DNA of 64,000 nt from Micromonospora sediminimaris (lineage in GTDB: Bacteria; Actinomycetota; Actinomycetes; Mycobacteriales; Micromonosporaceae). A model generated the notes under the pieces. It worked only from the letters and a program-made list of their open reading frames with translations. It did no database searches and was not told the DNA's origin. Numbering within the stretch: the stretch's first letter is position 1; every line of letters starts with the position of its first letter. Position numbers and translations under genes: made by a program. The stretch lies in the NCBI GenBank assembly GCA_900112325.1, contig FOLJ01000001.1:434001-498000 (forward strand), read 5' to 3'. Of the stretch, positions 10,923-19,463 are shown piece after piece.

Positions 10923-11492
10923 TCACTCCGACCGGCGGCGGTGCGGCTCGGTCCGGGCGGCACGGACCTCGTCCCGGTGCTCCCGCAGCGAGGCTCCCAT
11001 CGCCGTCATGAACCGGTACACCACCTCCAGTTCGTCGTCACGGAAGCCGGCCATCACCCGGTCGGTGCGCTCGCCCAGCGGCCGGAAGAAGCCCATCGCC
11101 AGCTCGGCGCCGCGTTCGGCGTAGCGCAGCAGGACCTTGCGTCGGTCCGTGGTGTCCCGGTCCCGGCGCAGATGCCCGACCCGTTCCAGCCGGTCGATCA
11201 GCGCGGTGACCGAGCCGGAGGAGAGCCCTAGGTGCTCGCCGAGCCGGCCCGGCGTGATCGGGTCGCCGACCAGCTCGGCGTCCATCACGGCGATCAGCGC
11301 CTGCAGGTCGGTGGCGTTGAGGCCGTGCTGGCCGGCGAAGGCGTGCCCGACGTGCTGCGCGTCCACGCCGTAGCGCCGCAGCTCGGCCGTGATCTCGGCG
11401 ATCAACACGTCCCGGCGCGTGTCGCGCCTGCGGTACATACCGTGAGCTGCCACGTCCCGCCGCTTCCTCCCGACGTCCCGGGTTCGCAGCAT
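10923..11492 (-). CDS. MarR family transcriptional regulator
   Basis: Up to 189 residues, with a winged-helix MarR domain: LNATDLQALIAVM, LGEHLGLSSGSVTALIDRLERVGHLRRDRDTTDRR (recognition helix and wing). MarR proteins bind palindromes as dimers and are released by small ligands. The start is uncertain: the ATG at 11490-11492 or the one at 11436-11438 (MYRRRDTRRD); neither has a strong ribosome site. It is first in an operon with the CocE-type hydrolase and divergent from the MMPL exporter; the intergenic region carries candidate operators, so it probably controls both directions. Confidence 0.88.
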   Translation of the reverse strand: MLRTRDVGRKRRDVAAHGMYRRRDTRRDVLIAEITAELRRYGVDAQHVGHAFAGQHGLNATDLQALIAVMDAELVGDPITPGRLGEHLGLSSGSVTALIDRLERVGHLRRDRDTTDRRKVLLRYAERGAELAMGFFRPLGERTDRVMAGFRDDELEVVYRFMTAMGASLREHRDEVRAARTEPHRRRSE

Positions 11493-11519
11493 AACCGAGA
11501 GAGACCCTCGTCTCGTTTA

Positions 11520-11577
11520 CCGAGATTCTCTACCACTGAGCTGTTGCAGCATCTCTCTTGATAGGCGAAAATCTCGG
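11520..11577. promoter_or_regulatory. Candidate MarR operator (inverted repeat)
   Basis: CCGAGATT (11520-11527) and AATCTCGG (11570-11577) form a perfect 8-bp inverted pair between marR and the MMPL gene. The right arm lies between the putative -35 and -10 of the MMPL gene. Function is inferred from position only. Confidence 0.4.
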
Positions 11578-11588
11578 CTGTCTAGATA
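11558..11588 (+). promoter_or_regulatory. Candidate promoter of the MMPL gene
   Basis: TTGATA (11558-11563) and TAGATA (11583-11588) with a 19-bp spacer lie 20 bp before the ATG. This is the most AT-rich stretch in the intergenic region. Confidence 0.4.
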
Positions 11589-11607
11589 CTTTTGCCTGGG
11601 GGTCCTG

Positions 11608-13737
11608 ATGTCCGTGTTCACCCGCGTGGCGGGCGGTCGCCTGAACGCCTGGTTCACCATCCTCGCGGCGCTCGCCGTGGGCGCGGCCGTCTTCTGGTTG
11701 CCGACCCCCGACAACCCGGCACCCGTCTCCGCCACCGGCCTGTCCGACCGCTGGCAATCCACCCAGGTCGAGCGGTTGCAGGACGAACTACCCGCCAGCG
11801 ACGTCCAGCCGGCCATCGTCGTGGTCACCCGTGACGACCGCGCGCCGTTGACCGACGCCGACCGCACCGCCGTCACCACCGGCACCGGCGCCCTGAGCGG
11901 GTTCACCGTCGGCGGTCAGGTCGCGCCGCCGCAACTGTCCCCCGACGGCACCGTCGCCCTGGTCGCCGTGCCGTTGAGCACCGAGGGTGGTCAGGAAGCG
12001 GTGGCCGCCACCGTCGCCGAGGTCCGCGAGGCGCTGACGGCGCTGCCGGCCGAACTGACCGTCGAGGTGACCGGCCCGCCGGCCTTCACCGCCGACCTCA
12101 CCAAGGTCTTCGAGGGCGCCGACACCACCCTGCTCGCCGTCACCGCCGCCGTGGTCGCGCTGCTGCTGCTCGTCACCTACCGCAGCCCGCTGCTGTGGAT
12201 GGTGCCCCTGGCCGTCGTGGCCGCAACCGAACAGGTCGCCCTGCGGGCCCTCGACACGGTGATCCCCGCCGTCGGCATCAATTTCGCCGGCGGTGCCGTC
12301 TCCGGCATCGCCAGCGTCCTCGTTTTCGGCGCCGCCACCAACTACGCCCTGCTGTTGATCGCCCGCTATCGGGAGGAACTGCGCCGCGAGGCGGACCGCT
12401 TCGCCGCCATGCGCGCCGCGTTGCGCCGCACCGCCGAACCGATCCTCGCCAGCGGCGGCACCGTCATGCTCGGGGTGCTCACCCTGCTGCTCAGCGAGCG
12501 GGAACTCAACCGGGCCCTCGCCGTCGCCTGCGCCACCGGCATCCTCCTGGCCATGGCGTCGGCGCTGCTCGTGCTGCCGGCCGCGCTGGTGCTGCTCGGG
12601 CGGCGCCTGTTCTGGCCGTTCGTACCGCACGTCGGCAGCGAAGGTCGGGAGGGCCGGGTCTGGGGCCGGCTCGGCGCCGCCGTGATCCGCCGACCGGTGC
12701 CCGTCGCGGTCCTGGCCACGCTGCTGCTGGCCGCGCTTGCCCTGGGCGGCCTCGGCCTGCGGACCGGGCTGTCGGAGACCGAGCAGTTCCGGGTACAGCC
12801 CGAAGCGGTCGCCGGAGCAGAGACCCTCGCCCGCGCCTTCCCCGCCGGCACCACCCAGCCGGTCGCGGTGATGACCCGACCCGACACCGTACCGGCGGTC
12901 ACCGCGGCCGCCGCCGAGGTGCCCGGGGTCGCCTCCGCCCGTCCCGGCACCGCCGGCCCCACCGTCGCCCAGGTCGACGTGGTCCTCGAGGCCGAGCCCG
13001 GCACCACCGCCTCCGACCGGACGCTGGAGGCCCTGCGGGACGCGGTCGCCGCCGTACCCGACTCCGCGCCGCCCGCCCCGGCCGGCGGCGACACCCCGGC
13101 CGGCGCCATCGTCGGCGGCACCGTGGCCGGCACGTACGACGCGTCGGCGGCCGACGCGGAGGACCTACGCGTCATCCTGCCGCTGATCCTGCTCCTGGTC
13201 GGTGCCGTGCTGGTCCTGCTGCTACGCGGCCTGCTCGCCCCGGTGCTGCTCGTGGTCACCGTCGTCGCGTCCTACTTCGCCAGCCTCGGCGGCGCCTGGC
13301 TGCTCTTCGACCACGTGCTCGGTTTCCCCGCCCTGGACACCACCGTGCCGCTGCTGGCGTTCGTCTTCCTGGTGGCGCTCGGCGTGGACTACAACATCTT
13401 CCTGGTCACCCGCGCCCGCGAGGACGCCCGCACCGCCGGCACCCGCGAGGGCATGCTCTCCGCGCTGCGAGTGACCGGCGGCGTGATCACCAGCGCCGGG
13501 ATCCTGCTGGCCGCCGTCTTCGCCGTCCTCGGCGTGCTACCGCTGATCACCCTGACCCAGATCGGGATCATCGTCTGCCTCGGCGTGCTGCTGGACACCC
13601 TGCTGGTCCGCACGGTGGTCGTCCCGGCCCTGGCGTTCCTGCTCGGGGAACGCTTCTGGTGGCCCGGCCGGGTCACCGACGGTCAGAACCCGAGGCAGAC
13701 GCACTCCGACATCAGCGCCCGGACGTTGCGCACGTAG
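11608..13737 (+). CDS. MMPL family transporter (RND-type exporter)
   Basis: A 709-residue membrane protein with an internally duplicated RND layout. Each half has one N-terminal helix (LNAWFTILAALAVGAAVFW; VPVAVLATLLLAALALGGLGL), an extracytoplasmic domain, then a five-helix bundle. Halves read GAATNYALLLIARYREELRRE and LGVDYNIFLVTRAREDARTAGT; the Asp-Tyr pair in the second (GVDYN) is the MMPL proton-relay motif. GGGGG lies upstream of the ATG. Family members export lipids or toxic compounds using the proton gradient. It is divergent from marR-cocE and so is likely de-repressed by the MarR ligand. The last 18 codons (13683-13736) overlap, on the opposite strand, the 3' end of the truncated transglycosylase gene. 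Confidence 0.93.
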   Translation: MSVFTRVAGGRLNAWFTILAALAVGAAVFWLPTPDNPAPVSATGLSDRWQSTQVERLQDELPASDVQPAIVVVTRDDRAPLTDADRTAVTTGTGALSGFTVGGQVAPPQLSPDGTVALVAVPLSTEGGQEAVAATVAEVREALTALPAELTVEVTGPPAFTADLTKVFEGADTTLLAVTAAVVALLLLVTYRSPLLWMVPLAVVAATEQVALRALDTVIPAVGINFAGGAVSGIASVLVFGAATNYALLLIARYREELRREADRFAAMRAALRRTAEPILASGGTVMLGVLTLLLSERELNRALAVACATGILLAMASALLVLPAALVLLGRRLFWPFVPHVGSEGREGRVWGRLGAAVIRRPVPVAVLATLLLAALALGGLGLRTGLSETEQFRVQPEAVAGAETLARAFPAGTTQPVAVMTRPDTVPAVTAAAAEVPGVASARPGTAGPTVAQVDVVLEAEPGTTASDRTLEALRDAVAAVPDSAPPAPAGGDTPAGAIVGGTVAGTYDASAADAEDLRVILPLILLLVGAVLVLLLRGLLAPVLLVVTVVASYFASLGGAWLLFDHVLGFPALDTTVPLLAFVFLVALGVDYNIFLVTRAREDARTAGTREGMLSALRVTGGVITSAGILLAAVFAVLGVLPLITLTQIGIIVCLGVLLDTLLVRTVVVPALAFLLGERFWWPGRVTDGQNPRQTHSDISARTLRT

Positions 13738-14012
13738 CTCGGGTTCGGGATGGTCAGCGGCTCCCCCTCCCGGGCCACCGCCCCGTGCCCGTAGTTGTAG
13801 GCCGCGATGATCGCGTTCAACAGGCACGAGTTCAGCTCCGAGGTGCACAGGTCGGCGTCGAGCCGGTAGTCGGCGTCGAAGTACATGTCGCCGATGTACT
13901 TGGTCAGCCAGGCCAGGTAGGTGCTACCGAGGTAGGCGTTGTCCCGGTAGTCCCAGACGTCGTAGCTCTGCCCGAAACGCTGGTTCATCCAGGACGCGGT
14001 CTCCGGCCTCAC
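13683..14012 (-). CDS. Truncated lytic transglycosylase (SLT) domain protein
   Basis: The last 109 codons of a lysozyme-like SLT domain: MNQRFGQSYDVWDYRDNAYLG, YLAWLTKYIGDMYF, then IIAAYNYGHGAV and NPSYVRNVRALM, ending in a Cys-rich tail (SECVCLGF). The AAYNYG and Y-V-x-x-V motifs place it as the C-terminal part of the domain. The N-terminal part with the catalytic Glu and the G-L-M-Q motif is absent. The frame meets the end of the upstream dedA-pap2 gene in a 4-bp GTGA overlap, which supplies a GTG start and possibly translational coupling. It also overlaps the convergent MMPL gene by 55 bp. It is either a decaying remnant left by a deletion or a re-purposed fragment; it cannot be an active transglycosylase by itself. 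Confidence 0.6.
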   Translation of the reverse strand: MRPETASWMNQRFGQSYDVWDYRDNAYLGSTYLAWLTKYIGDMYFDADYRLDADLCTSELNSCLLNAIIAAYNYGHGAVAREGEPLTIPNPSYVRNVRALMSECVCLGF

Positions 14013-15361
14013 CCGACGGCGGACCGACCGCCCGTCACCGCACGGTCCCGGGTGGCCCAGGCGACCATGAACACCGCCGTCCAGGCGGCACCGAGCAGCA
14101 CCGCGCCGACCGTGCCGCTGGCCGTACTCAACCCCAGATACAGCCGGGCGCCGCCGATGGTGACCACACCGGCCGCCGCCACGGTCCACGCGGCCACCGC
14201 CACCGGCCACCGGGCACCTCGCGACAACAGCCACGCCAGGGTGCACAGGCTCGCCGTCACCACGACGTTCTGGGTTGAGAACAGCACCACCCGACCACCG
14301 GCGGCCAGGTCCGCCACGGCCGCCAGCACCACCAGCGGCACGAATGCGCCGACCGTGCCGACCACACTGAGCAGGTCCGCCCGCCAGGGTCGTTGCCGCC
14401 ACGCCTGGATCAGGGCGACCACCGCCACCATCACGATCAGCGACGAGCCACGCAGCAGCGACACCGCCGCCTGGGTGGCCTCCACCGCATCGGGCGTACG
14501 CCGCGCCGCGAACCAGCTCGCGATCGCCCCGTCGACCAGAGCCAACCCGCTGTGCCGGACCACCACCCGCAGGACCCACGCGATCACCAACGCCACCACG
14601 AAGAGCAGCACCACCCCGACGGCCAGGTTCGCCAGCAACGCCCATGCCGGCCCGAGGCGCAGGCTCAGCAGGAAGAACAGCAGCCCGTAGCGGGCCGACA
14701 GCCACCGCAGCGGCGGCAGCCGGGCCGCCCGGGTCAGCAACGCCCGGGCCGGATCGGGGTTTCGGCCCAGCCAGCGACCGGCCAGCACCACCGCGACCAA
14801 CGCGGCCACCAGCACCAGCACCGCTCCGGTGGCCCGGCCCAGCAGCCGGGAGACCGTCTCGTACGACTCCCCGGCCAGATGCCCGACGAGCACCGAGGCA
14901 CCCACCCAGGTGCTCACCCCGGCAAGGTTCCACGGCGCGAACCGGCGGTACGGCATACCGGCCGCACCGGCCAGTCGAGGCACCAGCGTGCGGGCGAACG
15001 CCACCCAGCGGGCGGTCAGCACACCTCGCCCACCCATCCGGTCGAGCATCGCGTCGGCGCGGGCCCACCGCTCCGGCCCCACCCGGGCACCCCACCTGCT
15101 GGCCCGCAGCCGGGGCCCGTAGCGCCGACCGGCGCGGAACGCCAACGCGTCGCCCAGCGCGGCGGCGGCGATCATCACCAGCAACGCCGGTACGAACCGC
15201 AGCGTGCCGGTGTACGTGAGGAAGCCCACCAGCAGCAGAGTCGCCTCACCGGGCGCGACCAGCCCGATGATCAGTGCCGTCTCGGCGGCCACGACCAGCG
15301 CCGCCACCACGTAGATCAGCCACGGCGGCAGGCTCTGCACCGAACTGAGCAGATCGTGCAC
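14009..15361 (-). CDS. DedA domain fused to an eroded PAP2-like membrane domain
   Basis: A 450-residue membrane protein starting at GTG 15359-15361. Residues 1-200 are a canonical DedA domain: [40 protein letters not shown] and MPYRRF keep the acidic and Arg residues. Residues about 215-450 have the helix pattern of a type 2 phosphatidic acid phosphatase. Its three catalytic motifs are lost: where PSGH is expected the sequence is FSTQN, where SRxYLGxHxxxD is expected it is [12 protein letters not shown], and no K-x6-R-P is seen. DedA-PAP2 fusions are known in actinobacteria. This one likely keeps lipid-carrier transport while its phosphatase half is inactive (inference). It is divergent from typA. 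Confidence 0.8.
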   Translation of the reverse strand: MHDLLSSVQSLPPWLIYVVAALVVAAETALIIGLVAPGEATLLLVGFLTYTGTLRFVPALLVMIAAAALGDALAFRAGRRYGPRLRASRWGARVGPERWARADAMLDRMGGRGVLTARWVAFARTLVPRLAGAAGMPYRRFAPWNLAGVSTWVGASVLVGHLAGESYETVSRLLGRATGAVLVLVAALVAVVLAGRWLGRNPDPARALLTRAARLPPLRWLSARYGLLFFLLSLRLGPAWALLANLAVGVVLLFVVALVIAWVLRVVVRHSGLALVDGAIASWFAARRTPDAVEATQAAVSLLRGSSLIVMVAVVALIQAWRQRPWRADLLSVVGTVGAFVPLVVLAAVADLAAGGRVVLFSTQNVVVTASLCTLAWLLSRGARWPVAVAAWTVAAAGVVTIGGARLYLGLSTASGTVGAVLLGAAWTAVFMVAWATRDRAVTGGRSAVG

Positions 15362-15400
15362 GGCGCCCCCGGATCACCTCGGCAGAACTGCCCTGCAAGT

Positions 15401-15420
15401 GTGACAGTGCCCTCTGTCAC
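15401..15420. promoter_or_regulatory. Inverted repeat in the dedA-pap2/typA intergenic region
   Basis: GTGACAG (15401-15407) and CTGTCAC (15414-15420) form a perfect 7-bp inverted repeat with a 6-bp spacer, a typical dimeric regulator site, 40 bp upstream of the dedA-pap2 start and 68 bp upstream of typA. The regulator is unknown. Confidence 0.4.
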
Positions 15421-15487
15421 CGCGCGGCCCCGCCCTCCGGTGACCCCGACGCCACGCGGCTCCCGCGCAGGCGGGAGGATGGAGCTC

Positions 15488-17356
15488 ATGCAGCTTCGCA
15501 CCGACCTCCGCAACGTCGCCATCATCGCTCACGTCGACCACGGCAAGACCACCCTGGTCGACGCCATGTTGCGGCAGTCCGGCGCCTACGGCGCCCGGGG
15601 CGAGGTGACCGAGCGGGTGATGGACTCGATGGACCTCGAACGCGAAAAGGGCATCACCATCCTGGCCAAGAACACCGGCGTGCGCTACCTGCCGGCGGAC
15701 GGCTCCGACCCGGTCACCATCAACATCATCGACACTCCCGGTCACGCCGACTTCGGCGGCGAGGTGGAGCGCGGCCTGACCATGGTCGACGGTGTGGTGC
15801 TGCTGGTGGACGCCAGCGAAGGGCCGCTGCCGCAGACCCGCTTCGTGCTCCGCAAGGCCCTCAAGGCCCGTATGCCGATCATCCTGGTGATCAACAAGGT
15901 GGACCGCCCGGACGCCCGGATCAAGGAGGTCGTCGACGACACCTACGAACTCTTCCTCGACCTCGACGCCGACGAGGAGCAGATCGACTTCCCGATCGTC
16001 TACGCCTGCGCCCGCGACGGCATCGCCTCCCTCACCCAGCCCGCCGACGGTTCGGTGCCGGACGACAGCCACAGCCTGGAGCCGCTGTTCCGCACCCTGC
16101 TCGACACCATCCCACCGCCCGCGTACGACGAGAGCGCCCCGCTGCAGGCGCACGTCACCAACCTGGACGCCTCCCCGTTCCTCGGCCGCCTCGCGCTGTG
16201 CCGGGTGCGGCAGGGCACCATCGCCAAGGGCCAGTCGGTGGCCTGGTGCCGCACCGACGGCAGCACCCAGCGGGTCCGCATCTCCGAGCTGCTGATGACC
16301 GAGGGCCTGGAGCGCAAGCCCGCCGACAGCGCCGGCCCGGGCGACATCATCGCGGTCGCCGGCATCCCCGAGATCATGATCGGTGAGACCCTCGCCGACG
16401 CCGAGAACCCGGTCCCGCTGCCGCTGATCACCGTCGACGAGCCGGCGATCTCCATGACCATCGGCACCAACAACTCGCCACTGGTCGGCCGGGTCAAGGG
16501 CGCCAAGGTGACCGCCCGGATGGTCAAGGACCGCCTGGACAAGGAACTCGTCGGCAACGTGTCGCTGCGGGTGCTGCCCACCGAGCGACCAGACGCCTGG
16601 GAGGTGCAGGGCCGGGGCGAGCTGGCCCTGGCCATCCTGGTGGAGCAGATGCGCCGCGAGTCCTACGAGCTGACCGTGGGCAAGCCCCAGGTGGTCACCC
16701 GGGAGATCGACGGGCGCACCTGCGAACCCGTGGAACGGCTCACCATCGACGCGCCCGACGAGTACCTCGGCGCGATCACCCAGCTGCTGGCCACCCGCAA
16801 GGGCCGGATGGAGCAGCTGGTCAACCACGGCACCGGCTGGATCCGGATGGAGTGGCTGGTACCGGCCCGCGGTCTGATCGGCTTCCGTACCGAGTTCCTC
16901 ACCGAGACCCGGGGCACCGGCATCCTGCACCACGTCTTCGAGTCGTACGAGCCGTGGTTCGGCGAGCTGCGGACCCGCAACAACGGCTCACTGGTCGCCG
17001 ACCGCTCCGGCGCCGCCACCGCGTTCGCCATGATGAACCTCCAGGAGCGCGGCACGCTCTTCGTCGAGCCCGGCACCGAGGTGTACGAGGGCATGATCGT
17101 CGGGGAGAACTCCCGCTCCGACGACATGGACGTCAACATCACCAAGGAGAAGAAGCTCACCAACATGCGCTCCTCCACCTCGGAGGAGACCGAGAAGCTG
17201 ATCCCGCCGCGCAAGCTCTCGCTGGAGCAGGCACTGGAGTTCTGCCGCGAGGACGAGTGCGTCGAGGTGACCCCGGCCGCCGTCCGCATCCGCAAGGTCG
17301 TGCTCGACCAGACCCAGCGGGCCCGCACCGCCGCCCGCCGCAAGCACGCCGGCTGA
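15488..17356 (+). CDS. typA: Translational GTPase TypA/BipA
   Basis: A 622-residue ribosome-associated GTPase used under stress and in ribosome assembly. It starts [24 protein letters not shown]; the ATG at 15488 has GGGAGG 9 nt upstream, while an in-frame ATG at 15479 sits too close to it. G motifs: AHVDHGKT (G1), REKGITI (G2), DTPGHADF (G3), NKVD (G4). The EF-G-like domains and the BipA-specific C-terminal domain ([33 protein letters not shown]) are complete. The next gene starts 9 bp after the stop. Confidence 0.98.
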   Translation: MQLRTDLRNVAIIAHVDHGKTTLVDAMLRQSGAYGARGEVTERVMDSMDLEREKGITILAKNTGVRYLPADGSDPVTINIIDTPGHADFGGEVERGLTMVDGVVLLVDASEGPLPQTRFVLRKALKARMPIILVINKVDRPDARIKEVVDDTYELFLDLDADEEQIDFPIVYACARDGIASLTQPADGSVPDDSHSLEPLFRTLLDTIPPPAYDESAPLQAHVTNLDASPFLGRLALCRVRQGTIAKGQSVAWCRTDGSTQRVRISELLMTEGLERKPADSAGPGDIIAVAGIPEIMIGETLADAENPVPLPLITVDEPAISMTIGTNNSPLVGRVKGAKVTARMVKDRLDKELVGNVSLRVLPTERPDAWEVQGRGELALAILVEQMRRESYELTVGKPQVVTREIDGRTCEPVERLTIDAPDEYLGAITQLLATRKGRMEQLVNHGTGWIRMEWLVPARGLIGFRTEFLTETRGTGILHHVFESYEPWFGELRTRNNGSLVADRSGAATAFAMMNLQERGTLFVEPGTEVYEGMIVGENSRSDDMDVNITKEKKLTNMRSSTSEETEKLIPPRKLSLEQALEFCREDECVEVTPAAVRIRKVVLDQTQRARTAARRKHAG

Positions 17357-17364
17357 GACGCGCG

Positions 17365-18267
17365 ATGGCCGCAGGCGACCTCCACGCGCGGCTGGACCGG
17401 GAGCCCGGCACGATCTCGGTGTACGTGGGGCCCCTCGGTGCCCCACCCACCTGGACCCGGCACGCCGAGGCCACCCATTACGCGGCGAGCACGATGAAAC
17501 TGGCCGTGCTCGCCGCGCTGCACCGCGCTGCCGAGGCCGGCCACCTCGACCCGGACGCCCCGGTCGAGGTCGTCAACCGGTTCACCTCCGCCCGGCCGGA
17601 TGCCCCGCCGTACTCCTGCCGGCGGGCGTACGACAACGACGAGGCCGTGTGGGACCGGCTGGAGGGACGGGCGTCGCTGCGCTGGCTCGCCGAGCGGATG
17701 ATCGTCCGCTCCAGCAACCTCGCCACCAACCTGGTCATCGAACACGTCGGGCTGCCGGCGGTGGCCGAGGTCTGGCGACTGGCCGGTGCCCGGCACAGCG
17801 TCACCGGGCGCGGGATCGAGGACTTCGCCGCCCGCGATGCCCAGATCACCAACCTGGTCACCGCCGCCGACCTGGCCGCGCTGCTCGGTGCCGTCGCCAC
17901 CGGCGCCAACCGCCCCGGCCCGATCGCCTCACCCGCCGGCTGCGCCGCCATGCTGGACGTGCTCTGCGCCCAGCAGATCCGTCAGGATGTCGCCGAAGGG
18001 CTGCCGCCCGGCATCCGGCTCGCCCACAAGAACGGCTGGGTACGCGGCGTACGGCACGGCGCGGCGGTGGTCTACCCCGACGACGCCGCGCCCTACCTGC
18101 TCGTCGTCTGCACCACCGTCGACGACGACCAGACCAACGCTCAGGCCGACGTCGACGCCAACCAGTTGGTGGCCGACATCTCCCGCGAGGTGTGGCAGGC
18201 CCGTCACGACCTCACCGCGCTCACTCCAGCAGGTTCCCCCGCAACGCCGCCACCGTCTCCTCGGTGA
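17365..18267 (+). CDS. Serine hydrolase of the class A beta-lactamase fold
   Basis: A 300-residue protein. The active-site motifs of the class A fold are present: S42-T-M-K45, then S116-S-N118 at the S-D-N position, and K222-N-G at the K-T-G position. The Glu of the omega loop needed for penicillin deacylation is not evident, and there is no signal peptide. So this is probably a cytoplasmic serine hydrolase rather than an antibiotic-resistance enzyme. It begins 9 bp after typA and is likely co-transcribed. Its final 15 codons overlap the convergent phosphatase gene by 47 bp; the Pro-rich end (SPATPPPSPR) may be a consequence of that overlap. Confidence 0.82.
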   Translation: MAAGDLHARLDREPGTISVYVGPLGAPPTWTRHAEATHYAASTMKLAVLAALHRAAEAGHLDPDAPVEVVNRFTSARPDAPPYSCRRAYDNDEAVWDRLEGRASLRWLAERMIVRSSNLATNLVIEHVGLPAVAEVWRLAGARHSVTGRGIEDFAARDAQITNLVTAADLAALLGAVATGANRPGPIASPAGCAAMLDVLCAQQIRQDVAEGLPPGIRLAHKNGWVRGVRHGAAVVYPDDAAPYLLVVCTTVDDDQTNAQADVDANQLVADISREVWQARHDLTALTPAGSPATPPPSPR

Positions 18268-19033
18268 TCCCCAGGCCGTCGCGCAGGTACGCCCCGAACG
18301 ACCCGTGTACCTGCCGCACCTGCTCGTACGCGGCGTCGAGGTATTCCGGGCGGACCTCCAGCACCGGCCGGACCGCCGTCTCGTCCAGCCCCGGGTGACG
18401 CTGGCGCATCGCATCGACGAGCACCTCGCGCAGGCTCTCCGTCAACGGGTTGTGGGCCAGGTAGTCGGCTCGGATCGCGGCCTCGTCCACCCCGAGGGCG
18501 TGCAGCAGCACCACCGTCAGCCAACCGGTGCGGTCCTTGCCCGCCGAGCAGTGGTACACCAGCGGAACGTTGCGTTCGTCGGCCGCCAGCCGGACCGCCG
18601 CGGCGAAGCCCTCCCGGGCCGCGGCGCCCGTGACGAACCAGCGGTAGATCGCTGCCATCGCCGCCGGTGTCCCCTGCCGCGCCAGCTCCGCGTACTCGCT
18701 CAGGTCGTGGCCGAGCAGCACGGCCGAGACGTACGTGAAGACCGGATGCGCCGGGTCGTGCACCGGCAGGTGCACCACGGTCGGCTCGCCGGTCAGCCGG
18801 TCCGGTGGCGCCACCGACACCTCGGACTCGGCTCGGAGGTCCACCACGCAGGCCGGTCCGAGCTTCGCCAGCACCGGCAGGTCATCGTCGGTCAGCCGAC
18901 CCAACGCCGGGGTACGGATCAGCCGTCCGGGTCGCACCCGCCGGCCTTCGGCACCGATCAGTCCACCGAGGTCCCGTGCGTTGGGTGCACCGACGAGTGT
19001 CCAGCCCGATGCCGTCGCTCGCTCACCAATCAT
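18221..19033 (-). CDS. Tyrosine-protein phosphatase (lipid/dual-specificity type)
   Basis: A 270-residue protein with the N-terminal NARDLGG motif and the CX5R signature HC162SAGKDR168TG of the MptpB-like family. These phosphatases act on phosphotyrosine, and some also on phosphoinositides. The Lys after Gly in the P-loop (AGKDR) is typical of this subgroup. The ATG is at 19031-19033. The 3' end overlaps the convergent beta-lactamase-fold gene by 47 bp. Confidence 0.9.
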   Translation of the reverse strand: MIGERATASGWTLVGAPNARDLGGLIGAEGRRVRPGRLIRTPALGRLTDDDLPVLAKLGPACVVDLRAESEVSVAPPDRLTGEPTVVHLPVHDPAHPVFTYVSAVLLGHDLSEYAELARQGTPAAMAAIYRWFVTGAAAREGFAAAVRLAADERNVPLVYHCSAGKDRTGWLTVVLLHALGVDEAAIRADYLAHNPLTESLREVLVDAMRQRHPGLDETAVRPVLEVRPEYLDAAYEQVRQVHGSFGAYLRDGLGITEETVAALRGNLLE

Positions 19034-19182
19034 GTCGCCCCCTCGCGTACAGGGTGCCGTACCCGTTGATCGTCGCCACAGGCACCCGTCGCCCGATCGC
19101 GGAGTGGCTAGAGCCGGCCGGCACCGGTCCGTGGCCCGGCGGTGCCGGGACGGTCGCCGTAAGAATCCAGACTGACGAATTG

Positions 19183-19395
19183 ATGGTCGTGGTGGTTCGC
19201 CCTATGGTCCGAGCAACGGGGGTGCGACCGACCGGGGTGATCGTGCGGCCGGGCACCGAGGCGGTGAGCCGAGTCGCCGTCGCTGCCCGGTGGAGTCGCC
19301 CCGGCGCGGTCCGGCCGGTGGACGCCCCGGCGCTCGGCTCACCCGCCGACGTCGGGGCGTGGGTCGCCGGCCTCGCCGCCGCCCGGCAGTCCTAA
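19183..19395 (+). CDS. Small hypothetical protein, uncertain
   Basis: A possible 70-residue protein starting at ATG 19183 (MVVVVRPMVRATGVRPTG) and ending AWVAGLAAARQS. The open frame extends further upstream, so the start is not secure, and no ribosome site is convincing. The alternation of Val with Arg/Pro and a helical end is more protein-like than most GC-rich noise, but I do not recognise it. Its stop overlaps the first base of a 20-bp tandem duplication. The remaining intergenic sequence from 19034 to 19463 shows nothing else. Confidence 0.3.
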   Translation: MVVVVRPMVRATGVRPTGVIVRPGTEAVSRVAVAARWSRPGAVRPVDAPALGSPADVGAWVAGLAAARQS

Positions 19396-19434
19396 TGACG
19401 CAGCCCTCGGACGCATGACGCAGCCCTCGGACGC
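19395..19434. repeat. Exact 20-bp tandem duplication
   Basis: ATGACGCAGCCCTCGGACGC occurs twice head to tail (19395-19414 and 19415-19434) in the space just downstream of the terC stop. It looks like a replication-slippage product. Confidence 0.7.
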
Positions 19435-19463
19435 CACCCTGCCCGGTGCGGCTCGAAGCCGGC

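Noticed and set aside
12195..14690. Plus-strand open frame of more than 800 codons overlapping the MMPL gene
   Set aside because: Arg/Pro/His-rich translation typical of a shifted frame; the MMPL frame has clear family motifs.
17365..18267. Beta-lactam resistance gene
   Set aside because: Class A fold motifs are present, but there is no signal peptide and no clear omega-loop Glu, so antibiotic hydrolysis is not supported.
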